From Cyanodermella asteris (taxonomy: Eukaryota > Ascomycota > Lecanoromycetes > Ostropales > Stictidaceae), in assembly GCA_900618795.1 (NCBI GenBank), contig UYJD01000013.1:984325-1048324 (forward strand): a stretch of DNA of 64,000 nucleotides. Reading direction: 5' to 3'. Position 1 is the stretch's first letter. The number at the start of each line of letters is the position of its first letter. Positions 47,201-56,163 of this stretch are shown in pieces. A model generated the notes under the pieces. The model did no database searches. It saw only the letters and a program-made list of their open reading frames with translations, and was not told the DNA's origin. The translations under genes were made by a program, and so were the position numbers.

Positions 47201-48789
47201 GACTTGCGATGCGGACGTTCGCGACCTTGTTCAAAGTCGAGTCGTGCGTTCTCGTCATCGACCTAGTCGACTCTGCCTCCGACATGATGTTGCGCGGATC
47301 CAGAGGCAACAAGGACGAGGTCCGGGCCGCTGCCGCCATCTCGAAAGCTCTCGTTGATGCCGGTATTCGCGAAAGCGACATTGTGCACCTCGCCGGGTAC
47401 GATGCGCAGACCCAGCTCAATCGAAAGATGATTCGTGGACACCGCTTAGTCATGCCACGACACGGCATGAAAGCCTCGACCATTGATTCCTACCAGGGCC
47501 ATGAAGCCGAGGTCATCATCTATTCGACCACTGGAACCAAGACGCTCGGCTTTCAACGGGAAGAAGAGCGCATGAACGTTGCTCTGAGCCGTGCGAGAAG
47601 CGCTCTAGTGATTGTCACCAACTTTGCACAGCTCAACGAGCGCGATCCCAGACTCCACGGCACCCTATACCACAGAATGATCACGTTGGCGACCGAGCGT
47701 GGATGGATGATAAGCATGACCGTCGCGGCTTTCGAGGCGCAATTCCGAGAGGGAAAGTACCCATCATTCTTCGCCAACAATCCCAAGCTGCCCAAGGCCA
47801 CCCACGCAGTCGAGAAGAACATTGCGGCCCGTCTCGCGCCGGTCATGGCCTCGACTACTGGCAACGAGAAGATCGACACCGACGTCATGGACGAGCACAT
47901 TGTTCTATACACGTACTGGTGCTGCGCCAAGTCGTGGGACAGTACCCTGCCACTTCCTATGCTCGAGTACTACCGCCGCGTCAGCTGTGGTCTCATCAAG
48001 CTCAATGGCACGGTCATCGAAGCCGATCTTCCCGACGGACGGCAACAGCACGACGCAACGACCGACTCGCGCAACGAACAAGGCCATTCCGAGACGGCAA
48101 GTGGCGAGTCTGCAGAAGCCGTTGCCGAGGCGTCACCACAGGAGGCCAGCAGCCCGGTCATGACACCAGAAGATGCCAACAACGTCGCCGACGTCAACGT
48201 CGAGTCCGGAAACGATGAAGATGCATCCGAGCCTGTAAATGATCACCTTGCAGAAAGTAATGCCGATGTGTCACCACAGGAGGCCAGCAGCCCGGTCATG
48301 ACACCAGAAGATACCAACAGCGCCGCCGATGCTCCAGTCGGCCCAGACGAAGAACCAGGCTCTTGCGAGACAGCAAACAATGCGTCTGCAGAAGTCAATA
48401 CCGAAGGTGAGGGATGGGGTTGTGGCAGCCCAGTCATGACCCCAGCAGATGCCGACAACGGTGCTGCCCCGTCGGTGCACAGCGAGGTTGCAGACATTGA
48501 TGAAGGTCCGGTCAAGAAAATCTCGCGCTACGTCGTCGCCATTACTACGCAAGTTTGGGACGAGATGTCGACCAACAAGACCATCGGCCAAAACGGTGTA
48601 AACAGCGAGGGTACCCGCCATGTCATCATCTCCGACGACGACTTTCAGGTCTGCTACTATGCCAATTGTGTTGCCAGAAGAGTCAATCCCGCCACCGGTC
48701 GAGCAGAGGGCGACTATGACGACGAAGAAGGACACGACACCGATCCCGCCTACCATGGCGACTCGACCTGGGTGGATGAGCAATGGTAA
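44239..48789 (+). CDS. UPF1-like superfamily 1 helicase of the element
   Basis: Single uninterrupted exon, 1516 aa; the ATG at 44239 (MSSPYEAHVK) is chosen over one 51 bp upstream because it sits after the leader and in better context (ACCATGTCG). Helicase motifs: I, QGPPATGKTEMIVA (~residue 606); II, VIVFDEAGQLSA (~888); III, VIQIGDPQQIGPM; IV, LNVCHRFPEPILD; V, STIDSYQGHEAEVI; VI, RMNVALSRARSALVIV (~1113). The order and DEAG/VALSRAR forms match SF1B UPF1-like helicases, which unwind RNA or DNA 5'-3'. The first ~600 residues have no domain I recognise. The C-terminal tail is acidic and repeats SPVMTP(E/A)DA(N/D)N three times. No break is visible, unlike the neighbouring recombinase and SNF2 genes. 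Its role in the element (replication, mobility or control of transcripts) is unknown. Confidence 0.88.
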   Translation: MSSPYEAHVKPPGAIAASNDEIDEKANVNIGDNDGAANITDDGAGNDGSDDDDESSVYEAANDEREEVPDTTDSEYLNGFAAVAVYRIASDGKELKAHIGDYSPAHFTRRDKAGKKTDRKPSRITKTAVAAFSNPHWRSCIQVHTDFQEQSAQNASEYVTSHTWNIRIQAHVKAPVSVAQVTGAEPEMVLWKGGHPIHEYARTNRLTRVEISSSRDNLTLENIFTQASNSEIADKSRHFKRASADMQAILDCAGNEEIKFVMFMCRAYDLVKTGFATWDAAALLERTCNPLNLYFNGKDAAVHEYRMQLNSECHFTKQSQRPRPALKPTLAAHDNAEFITARQNMIVTEIEREQDVIDENAYLEHSLVMYQPSSSTREYLGVLRLHHDTTLRLGDAAEIGIHFLNLPAGQLCDSWKGTVITEQLPWIGTSDVLEIERPLNDAGLSTNTPSVINSGLDKKYLYEDRKTIEAAFNNAVDAQANRVKIIASIDSKAAKTYAYSNTIANTNHQYTIRVGKAKDKGKARELPNNADDLELSTYRKAAWATNHARTALGQDMCAQDISPLIPGKVVIDEVAELFPAKEWNDGQTSAFRAMDEFRDRVMNIQGPPATGKTEMIVATVGACVKNDMKVLLCGPSNAVVDNDTNKVLAALKEKPFFAHGDVLRAYTKTITSRITQIEIDKSADREYDPLKRPPMEKMTTKDVAATLNNALRRNQRPYDQIMDKRFTIPGIAAGTVLLDKSGVLNLPPPEIRRVVAPRRYKTGKAAEIVEESSEGEDDEYMDDKELKKQHAAKVNEEKANRKAKHEENMQAMVKESGNMHAAYKLFALKFDEMRKHDLPTEAKQQYRDSENEALGQVYREAKVVGATAIACSEKVLAVSFEPDVIVFDEAGQLSAKDYRVVTTLWPNARVIQIGDPQQIGPMTDNDDASMWLYLQKLSEFQRQQRLGIKTHLLNVCHRFPEPILDVVNLTYEGKLSTVVSMEDRPNAGLAMRTFATLFKVESCVLVIDLVDSASDMMLRGSRGNKDEVRAAAAISKALVDAGIRESDIVHLAGYDAQTQLNRKMIRGHRLVMPRHGMKASTIDSYQGHEAEVIIYSTTGTKTLGFQREEERMNVALSRARSALVIVTNFAQLNERDPRLHGTLYHRMITLATERGWMISMTVAAFEAQFREGKYPSFFANNPKLPKATHAVEKNIAARLAPVMASTTGNEKIDTDVMDEHIVLYTYWCCAKSWDSTLPLPMLEYYRRVSCGLIKLNGTVIEADLPDGRQQHDATTDSRNEQGHSETASGESAEAVAEASPQEASSPVMTPEDANNVADVNVESGNDEDASEPVNDHLAESNADVSPQEASSPVMTPEDTNSAADAPVGPDEEPGSCETANNASAEVNTEGEGWGCGSPVMTPADADNGAAPSVHSEVADIDEGPVKKISRYVVAITTQVWDEMSTNKTIGQNGVNSEGTRHVIISDDDFQVCYYANCVARRVNPATGRAEGDYDDEEGHDTDPAYHGDSTWVDEQW
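48118..48466 (+). repeat. Diverged repeat encoding SPVMTPED units
   Basis: Three units within the helicase tail encode EASSPVMTPEDANN, EASSPVMTPEDTNS and a shorter SPVMTPADADN. The first two share almost identical DNA over about 40 bp (CACCACAGGAGGCCAGCAGC). Confidence 0.8.
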
Positions 48790-49943
48790 TTATCGCGGTG
48801 CACGGAACGAAGACCGACAATGAGCGACACTGTGAACAGATTCGAGCATTGTGGAAACGGTGGATTCTGATGGAGGATGGTGCGGGAAATGCCTTTAGCC
48901 ACCTTCACACTGATACTCGCCTACCGAGGAAATGCAATAGACTACAGATCACGTACTCTTTCCGTCGCCATTGACCCTGTAGCCAGTGGCGATCGCAGCA
49001 TTCCAACGTACAACGCAACGGCCATTTACGCGTACAAATTTGCCGGCACCTTCAGCGGTCCGAAGTACTTTGCATCGTGCGAACCACGGAGGAGAAGGGG
49101 CGCGGGCATGAAGCTCTTTCTCCTTTTCCCATGGGTATGCTTGGGAAAAGTCGGAGGCGTTCAGCACGCGCGCGGCCAGACTGAACCTTGTCTGTCCAGC
49201 CGATGGAACCTGTAAGAACCGGGGGCCTGCCATTTCACTCACCTTGCGCCGAGACTATCTTGCCTTTTACTCACCCACGCAACTTTTCTCAATCTTCGCC
49301 CACGCTACTTCATTCATTACTCGTCTGCGCCATCTCATCTAAACTTCACCCACGTCATCCTATAAGCCTACAACGGTTGGCCCCCGCAGCATAGTCGAAG
49401 GCATATCAGTCTGCATCGATTGCGGTGGGCCTGGAGATAGCAACAAGCTCGAGACGAGATTCTGGCCCCTCGTAAACCCTCGAACAACCGCCAGAGCCAA
49501 CGCACTGGCGGCGTCAGGCCTAGGCGACAATTTACCAACAACAAATTTCAGTCTTCTCCCCTTTGCTCTGTTTGTTATCATTCACGCGTCAAGGCCAACA
49601 ATTACGCGGACAATCTCACTCAAACCTGAACGAGCAAGTTTCAGTCAGACCTTGACCCGACCATTTCACCTGAGGCTCACTTGAGCTTGGCTAGTGAGCT
49701 TTGCAACGGCCGCAGACCTCTATAAAGTCTTGACAACACCCCACCCCCATTCCACCCCCTCCCCTTCTTATTCTTCAACAACACTCGCGCCGTGCACCCT
49801 ACGACGAGCTCAACTTTGCCGTGATCGATACTTCAAGCTGAGACCTTATCCGGTAAGCATCGACGAGTTCTCGAACCTCGACGCTAACAATTCCATTCCG
49901 TCGCGGCTTTGGACTGACGCGTTTATCAGGAAGCACTGGCGAC
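48790..49943. other. Element spacer, SF1 helicase to SNF2 gene
   Basis: No gene. Contains a palindrome at 49063-49070, leader copy C and a TATAAA box at 49721-49726, about 220 bp before the SNF2 start codon. Confidence 0.5.
49368..49533 (+). promoter_or_regulatory. Shared leader block, copy C
   Basis: Same ordered words as copies A and B (CTACAACG, GCATCGATTGCGGTG, CTGGAGATAGCAACAA, AGATTCTGGCCCCTCG, ACCCTCGA, CAGGCCTAGGCG). The hairpin is present but with a longer loop (CCGCCAG...CTGGCGG). It ends 410 bp before the SNF2 start. Confidence 0.78.
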
Positions 49944-52900
49944 ATGAGTGGCCGCGACATGGAGGTCGACGAGCCCAGCCAGAGTGGCCCTTCGACGGAA
50001 ACGCAACTGCCTGTACGAGCAATGCCGCCGTCGACACCAGTAAAGGTAAGCAGACGCCTCCAAAGTACTTTTTTGGTTGGGCGAAGTATTGACAATTCCA
50101 GCGTAAAAAAGGATCACAGACACGCCGTGCTGGAGCTATTGCAGACAAGCCCGGCGATCCGCAAGACCCAAAGTCGTTCATCCAGACCAAGAACAGTGAG
50201 CAAATGATGACGGGCTATCTGGGCTATGATTCGACAGTCGACGCCCGCAAGGTCATGCTTTCATGGCCCAGTCTCCGCATGTACTGCGCATCCGGCACAG
50301 TCGTGGCGAACAGAAGCAAGCACAAGGCCTATGCCATACTGGACCAAGAATACGACGAGATGAAAGGCCATGCGGAGCCGACCAACCACCCGACCTACAG
50401 CGGCAACAATCCGGAAGAAACCAGTTGGAAGTACGACAGGCAGCTCGCGATGCACCTAGCCAACTTTGTCGACGATCTCGAGCAGATGCGCACTCAGGAC
50501 AAACAACAGAACGAGGCGATGCAGAAGCAGTACTGTCGAATCTTCGTCAAAGAGCAGCCGGATTGGAACATTGCTGAAAAGCTGACGTTCCTCCCACCAG
50601 AGAGCGACTCGGATGCTATATACCTCAGTGACATGCCCAAAATGGGCCCACTCGAGTCCGAGAGTCGCCTGGAGCCGATCAATCGTTGCTGGTCCATACT
50701 CGGGCTCCTGCGCTACAGAATCCAGGGCTCAAACCCGCTGGTGGCAAGCTCGTTCAGTTCCGACACCCAGGTGAACCGCAGCAACGTTCCAGTATGGATG
50801 CTTCCAAAGAAGGCGGTAGGAGAGCTCTTCGCCCAGGTGAAGACTCCAGCCGCCGTGGCAAAAGCAGACGAGCTACCTGCCAAGGACTTTTCGGTGCATT
50901 GGGAGAACGCCGATGACATGGAAGAGGTCGGAGAAGCGTTGGCCAAGGGGATTGCGGTTCCCGACGCGATGCAGAAAATCGCCTTTGAGCCCCGGCTCGT
51001 CTCAAGCTTGGATGCGTTCCGGGACCGGATCCGACGCATGTACAAGTGCGTCGACATAGGTATGAACATCAGAAGCCTGTCCATGGTGGGCTTTGATGCA
51101 ACGTCGACGAGAACTCCTGGGAGTCGACGGTCCAGGTTCTCAACGAAGAGCCCTTGGTGAAGTTCGATTTTCAAGTTTGGTTCCGAGGAGCAGACGAAGA
51201 CGAGATAGAGGAAGGAATCTTCGAATCAGACGAGTTGCCGGTCGAACTCGACACCTTCGTGAGCGCGTCGGACGGAGTGGCTCGCCTTGACGGGACCAAA
51301 CTCACTGCAAGAGCGGCCGAACTATTCAACACGTTCTCCGAGCCACCATCGGATCCAGTCCCCGAAGTGACCCCTGACGAAGTGGACAGAATCTTCTCCT
51401 CGGGTAAGAGTGCAGAGGACATTGGAGACGAGCCAAAGCCTCGCAAGTTCGCCAGCAAGCACGAGTCCTTGGCCTGGTACGGAGGATACGACGTCGACGA
51501 TCCCGCGCAACGCCGCAAGTGGCAGATTGACGCACTGGGGCACATCAGTAGCAATAAACGCGCAATCACATATCGAACGGAAAAGCTGGCCAAGCGCGGT
51601 TTCGCAAAGAACGAAGTCAGGGTCATCGAAGATGCCCAGGATCGCGGGCTCTGGCGAACGATGGCCGTGGAAGAGGGAAACGCTACTGCTGAAAGCACAG
51701 CACCAGAGGTTAGTTGGATCAAGCATCTCTTACCCACTTCGGTGTTTTGCCTCTCCGATCAAAGTACTTTGGCGCACTGCTGACATTGACGTACAGATAG
51801 AGCTCGGTATGAGCGCATCGGAATACTCCGCCGTCCTCAATTCATTCGGAGGCAGCAAGAACCAGTTGGGCCCGCCATACGACAAGGTCATCACAATGCT
51901 GGACCTGGAAAGGACTGCGGTCCCACACGTCTGGAGATCGAAGCTCTTGTACCACAAGGATATTACAACCTGCAACCTGTATCTTCATCAGTGGACAGGA
52001 GCGTGGCGCTCATACTAAATCTCTGCCAAAGTTTCCCGACGGTCGACCTTTTGAAGGCAGTAATGAAAGTTCGAGGCCGGCCTGGCGAAGAATATGGTAC
52101 GCAGCAACAGAGAACCGAAATGCTCGCAGCAGCTGCTGCAATCGGCGTCCGACCGAGGTGCAATGGAACCTTGCTCGCCGACGCAACCGGCCTGGGCAAA
52201 ACCAAAATCGAGCTCATGGTGGCGCTCATTCACTCCCTGACTACCAAAGAATCCAAGCCCACTCTCATGGCGGTCCCACCAACTCTTGTCGACCAGACGA
52301 TCGGCGAGATACGTTCTGGCTGGCCGTTCTTCAGACTGGCGATTTCGCACGACTCGCACAGTTTCGTGACGACGTTGCAGCCGTTCATGTTCACTACAAT
52401 GGAGACGATGGAAGTCGGTCAGGATCCCAAGGACAAGTTTTCGAAGGTCCCAGCAAGGCTGAAGTACGTCTTCGATCCCGCAACGGCCGCAAGAGCCCTC
52501 GTGGTCACGTCTTGGGACACGCACGTGGGGCGCGCTGGCGACAAGATCACCAAGAACCTGCCGGCCGTGTCGTGTGTACCTCCAAAGTACGATGCAGCGG
52601 GCACGGAAATCTTCAAACTCCCGAAGAGAAAGGTCGTCACCTGGACCACTAGACAACAGGGCATCTGGGGAATATTCGTGGGCGACGAAGCTCAGAAGAT
52701 TCGACACGTCCACACGAGTACGCACAAGGTATTTCGCTTACATCGTTTCTCCAAGACGCTGTTGGCCACGGCAACGCCCGTGCTCAATAACATTCGAGAC
52801 CTGTACGGAATAATCAGCATGTTCTGGGACAATTGCGATGAACAGCTGCAAGAATACGTTGCCGACGACCCCGAGGCAGCCGAACAGATGAGGTTGATCA

Positions 52901-54294
52901 TGAGAAGTGGAGAGGCCGCGCTGGAGAACGCCAGCGATCTTGACGAGTCATCTATGTTGAGACTGGCGCTGCTCAGCCCCACCATCATGAGCAGGATCAT
53001 GAAGCGCGATAAGAAGGTAGACAGACATCAGGAGATTCGACAGCGTATTCGCCCCGCCATGGACCAGCTGGCCATCTGTCGCACTCCCGAGTCGGTGCTT
53101 CCGTCTTCCGACGAAGCCAACTTTCCGCCTTTTCCACTACGCAGCATGTTCAAACCTCGCATCACCAAGACCGCGACGGTAAAGTACTTGCCTAGCGAAG
53201 AACTGGAACGACAAATCCTCCATCATGACTGTGCGACTCGCTACAACGCAAAGCTCATGAACTGCTACGAAAGGTTGAAGGCGGACGACACCGAACAGCC
53301 AAAGACTGCGGTGGAGAGAGTTGAAGATGGCCAGCGCGCCATGTACTTTGCGCCAACGAGCGAGTTTCGCCAGCTGCAAATTTGCAACTTCTCGACAAAG
53401 GCATACAGGCTGGACAGCGTGATGAGACACATGAATGCAAGCACAAAGGTGGCACAGATCCAGTTCTTCCGCGAAAACGAAGTCGAAGCCGACACGTTGC
53501 GAGAAATGGTACGTGGCACTGGCGAGAAGATTCCCAAGACGGCCTTGGAGGAGCTCAAGTTCCTCTGCGAGGGATCGCCGGCAATTCGCATGATTGCCCA
53601 AGAAATCCTCCAGAACAACATTCTTGACGATCCGGTGGGGACTGCAAAGGCGCATCGAAAACTGCTCGTCGCCGAGGCTCAGCCCATTAATGCTTGGTAC
53701 CTGGAACGATTCTTTCGGGCTCTGCTAATCGACGCGCGCGCCATGCACAGCGGCATCAACAACGTTGGTCGAACAAAGCTACAGAGCAAGTTCAACAGCC
53801 CGGAAAGTACTTTGAAGATACTGATCATGATGTACGATGTGAGTGCCGTCGGACTAAATCTACACGAGGCGTGCAATCGGGTCATCGTGTCTACTCTTGG
53901 TCGGTCAATCGGCGTGGAAGTGCAGCTGACTTCGCGCATCACTCAGGCTCCACAGAAATTTCCACAGACGATGGTGCGGCGCGAAACTCCCAACAGCCTG
54001 ACGCAATTCCAGGAGTCCATGCAGATGGACAAGGCTACCGAGATGTTCGCGGCGTCGGTCGACGACGAGAACATTCGAGCACTACTCATCTCTGAACTGA
54101 ATAAGCTGCAAGAGGAAGCCGACAAGTGCCATGACTCCGACGAGGGCCAACAGCTGCTCGAAGATTACCAGCAGCGACGCACCAACTATTTGCAAGAGCA
54201 AAAGGCGAAGGATGCAGCCAAGAGGGCGCGCGCAAGGGGCTTCAAGCGTACTAAGGCCACCGCGAAGGAAGCCGATCAGCTACATCTACCTTAG
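49944..54294 (+). CDS. SNF2-type helicase/ATPase of the element, two apparent frameshifts
   Basis: Model: exon 1 49944-50045, exon 2 50102-51708, exon 3 from 51797, with introns 50046-50101 and 51709-51796, both containing the CAAAGTACTTT motif. Two -1 shifts are needed. One is near 51093-51103, where the frame ending in FDATSTRT must pass to NVDENSWESTVQVLNEE (an A seems missing in GCAACG). The other is near 51930-51960, before IEALVPQGYYNLQPVSS. The ATPase core is intact from 51991: motif I LLADATGLGKTKIE, Walker B GIFVGDEAQKIRH, motif III TLLATATPVLNN, and lobe-2 motifs KILIMMYDVSAVGLNLHEA with EVQLTSRITQ. SNF2 enzymes translocate on DNA and remodel nucleosomes or other complexes. The first ~600 residues are unrecognised. 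The frame ends at a TAG (54292-54294), but the same frame continues into a PHD finger. Confidence 0.78.
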
Positions 54295-55014
54295 ACGCAG
54301 GGCTCTCGGTCTCGAGCATTGCCGGATCGCTATACGGACAGTAACTACGACCATTCCGGCAAGTACATTGGGCCTCAAGCCACCAAACCACTTTGCGAGA
54401 CGTGCTTGGAAGACAAGCCCGACGAAGAAGTGTTTCAGTGCCAAACCTGCAGCGGACCTTATCACCAGGAATGCAAGCAGTCAGGTGACGACGAAAAGTG
54501 TCCGGCGTGTGAAAGTGAAGTCGACCTTGTCGAAGGCGACGGCCTGTTCTACTCCGATGATGAACACCCCGACGACGACGACATGTGGGACAGTGAGGAG
54601 GAAGATGAAGATGTCAAGGCTGCGAGGCAGAGAGCTTTTCTGCAAACCTATGACGATGAGCTGAGTTCGGATCCTATGCTCTGCGTCGGCAATCAGGCCA
54701 TGAGAGACTTCGTGAGCGAGACCCAGCCATCGGACGAGCGTCGACACAAGTACGTCCTCGTTTCAATACCAAAGGGTCCAAAGACTTGGACGGAAGAGGA
54801 TCTGAATACCGAGTACTTCTTGCGTCTGGCACTTCAGGCGCTGTACAATCGCATGCAAGGTCGCAAGCTGCTGTCGACGTCGCGCAGTGTCCATGTGGCG
54901 TACACCCACTTTGCACCAAAGGCCAAGGAGAAGGTCATGAGGACGGTGGAGCACATCTCAAAGAAGAAGAGGAAGCTTTTGAACGGAGCGGTGATCTTGG
55001 AGGCAAGAAGCTAG
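54295..55014 (+). CDS. PHD-finger segment, in frame behind the SNF2 gene
   Basis: Open frame directly continuing the SNF2 reading frame after its TAG. The first possible start is a TTG at 54319, with no ATG before the zinc finger, so it is unlikely to be a free gene. The cysteine/histidine pattern CETC-x10-CQTC-x4-HQEC-x8-CPAC is C4HC3, a PHD-type zinc finger that commonly reads histone tails. A very acidic stretch (DDEHPDDDDMWDSEEEDEDV) and ~130 further residues with a basic end follow. The simplest reading is a single SNF2-PHD protein in which a CAG codon became TAG (a CpA-to-TpA change, as RIP makes); readthrough or a missed intron are alternatives. Confidence 0.65.
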   Translation, partial: TQGSRSRALPDRYTDSNYDHSGKYIGPQATKPLCETCLEDKPDEEVFQCQTCSGPYHQECKQSGDDEKCPACESEVDLVEGDGLFYSDDEHPDDDDMWDSEEEDEDVKAARQRAFLQTYDDELSSDPMLCVGNQAMRDFVSETQPSDERRHKYVLVSIPKGPKTWTEEDLNTEYFLRLALQALYNRMQGRKLLSTSRSVHVAYTHFAPKAKEKVMRTVEHISKKKRKLLNGAVILEARS

Positions 55015-56163
55015 ACTTACTTGTCTCGCCAATGGCAAGGTTCCATGGAGTGACGGGTCACTGCCTATTTCGATGTTGTCGGATTTGACGGAGGACGGTT
55101 CTTTTTCTGTTGCCGGGTGATTCACCAGGGCTGTTCAATCAACTGAGTTTGCCGAAGAGTCGGAATGGCCTATTACTGTACCATGGCATGGTAGTGGTTC
55201 ACGAATTGACAGTGTCATTGTGCTCTACCTTGCCATGGAGCCAAAGTACTTTGAATGAATGCCTAGACTTGCCTAAATCAATTGTGTTCTTGCATACTTC
55301 CTTGCCATGAAGCCGAAGTGGTTTGCCCGTACACACTGTCCCGAACAAGTAAGCTATGCAAAGGGTCTTGAGCGGGCTCAAAAAGGCATGTGCTCGGTCG
55401 CAAGGACGACAGAGTAAGACGAACAAGAGCGTTGTGGATTGCAATGCAAATACGAAGGATGGTGTAAGGGGAAACGGACCATGCAGCTTGAGCGTGCCCG
55501 AACACGGTCTTTGTAGTATGCGTTGACTGTGGTCTTAGGGGCAGACAGAGGGATTCGCGAGTCCGTAGTATCATGGCGGTCGATGACCAGCCCGCTACGG
55601 GACATGAAATTTGCTACCTGCGACGCGAAGTTGGTGATTGCTACCGACATGTTCACCTCGAAGATACAAAAGGTATCATGTACCGACTAGATGACACGAG
55701 TCGGCGTCATGGATGATCGTCATATCCATAGCCTCTACCCGTGTTGCGGCACACGACGTGCTTGGTACCACCACCGCACACCACGGATCGGAAAAGGACT
55801 TACTCACGCATTTTGGACAGACAGATCTGCTCTTTTCGTGCAAATGTAGGACCCGGCGGCAGGACTGCGGTCTACCAACGGTAATATGCCGACTTTGATT
55901 ATTATAAGCCCGTCCATGCCGAAATGGGCCACAATATCGTTGCGATCCATGAATCTATGGACTCAAGCATCGTCTTGCCTACAGATGGATCCAGCTGGTC
56001 CATTGAAATGGGGACATCATTTCTTGGTCAGATCTGTTATTATGTTCCATATCTTCTGCTGTGCGAATTTATTGCTTGCCCTACTTCTTCCCTGTCTTCT
56101 ACATAATCCCACTCCCCGTGTCTAAAATCAGTCGTCACCCTCTCACAGACAGTTCAAGCCGCA
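55015..56163. other. Right end of element and host flank
   Basis: About 1.1 kb without a recognisable gene. The outermost palindrome (55244-55251) lies here in the candidate terminal repeat; a diverged second copy of the repeat follows at about 55300-55325. A long AT-richer stretch precedes the secreted-protein gene and should hold its promoter. Confidence 0.45.
55230..55252 (+). repeat. Candidate right terminal inverted repeat
   Basis: TTGCCATGGAGCC followed by AAAGTACTTT; inverted relative to 32209-32230 and nearly identical to it. A related direct copy (TTGCCATGAAGCCGAAGTGG) begins about 70 bp downstream. Confidence 0.5.

Larger units (their letters stand above)
32209..55252. mobile_element. 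Putative ~23 kb captain-like tyrosine-recombinase element
   Basis: I group this segment as one element. It contains a DUF3435-type tyrosine recombinase gene, two helicase/ATPase genes, a PHD-finger segment and an unknown repeat protein, none of them typical neighbours of the flanking housekeeping genes. Unity is supported by dispersed AAGTACTT palindromes (exact copies at 32210, 32806, 35114, 38033, 39062, 42831, 45613, 49063, 50063, 51762, 53182, 53805 and 55244). It is also supported by a leader block repeated before three genes, and by a near-perfect inverted repeat at both outermost palindromes. The outer genes stop 122 bp and 215 bp inside these ends. Recombinase homology points to the Starship/DUF3435 world, but helicases as partners and a central position for the recombinase are atypical. 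Boundaries are inference; no target duplication is proven (CCTAG occurs 5-10 bp outside both ends). Confidence 0.6.
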
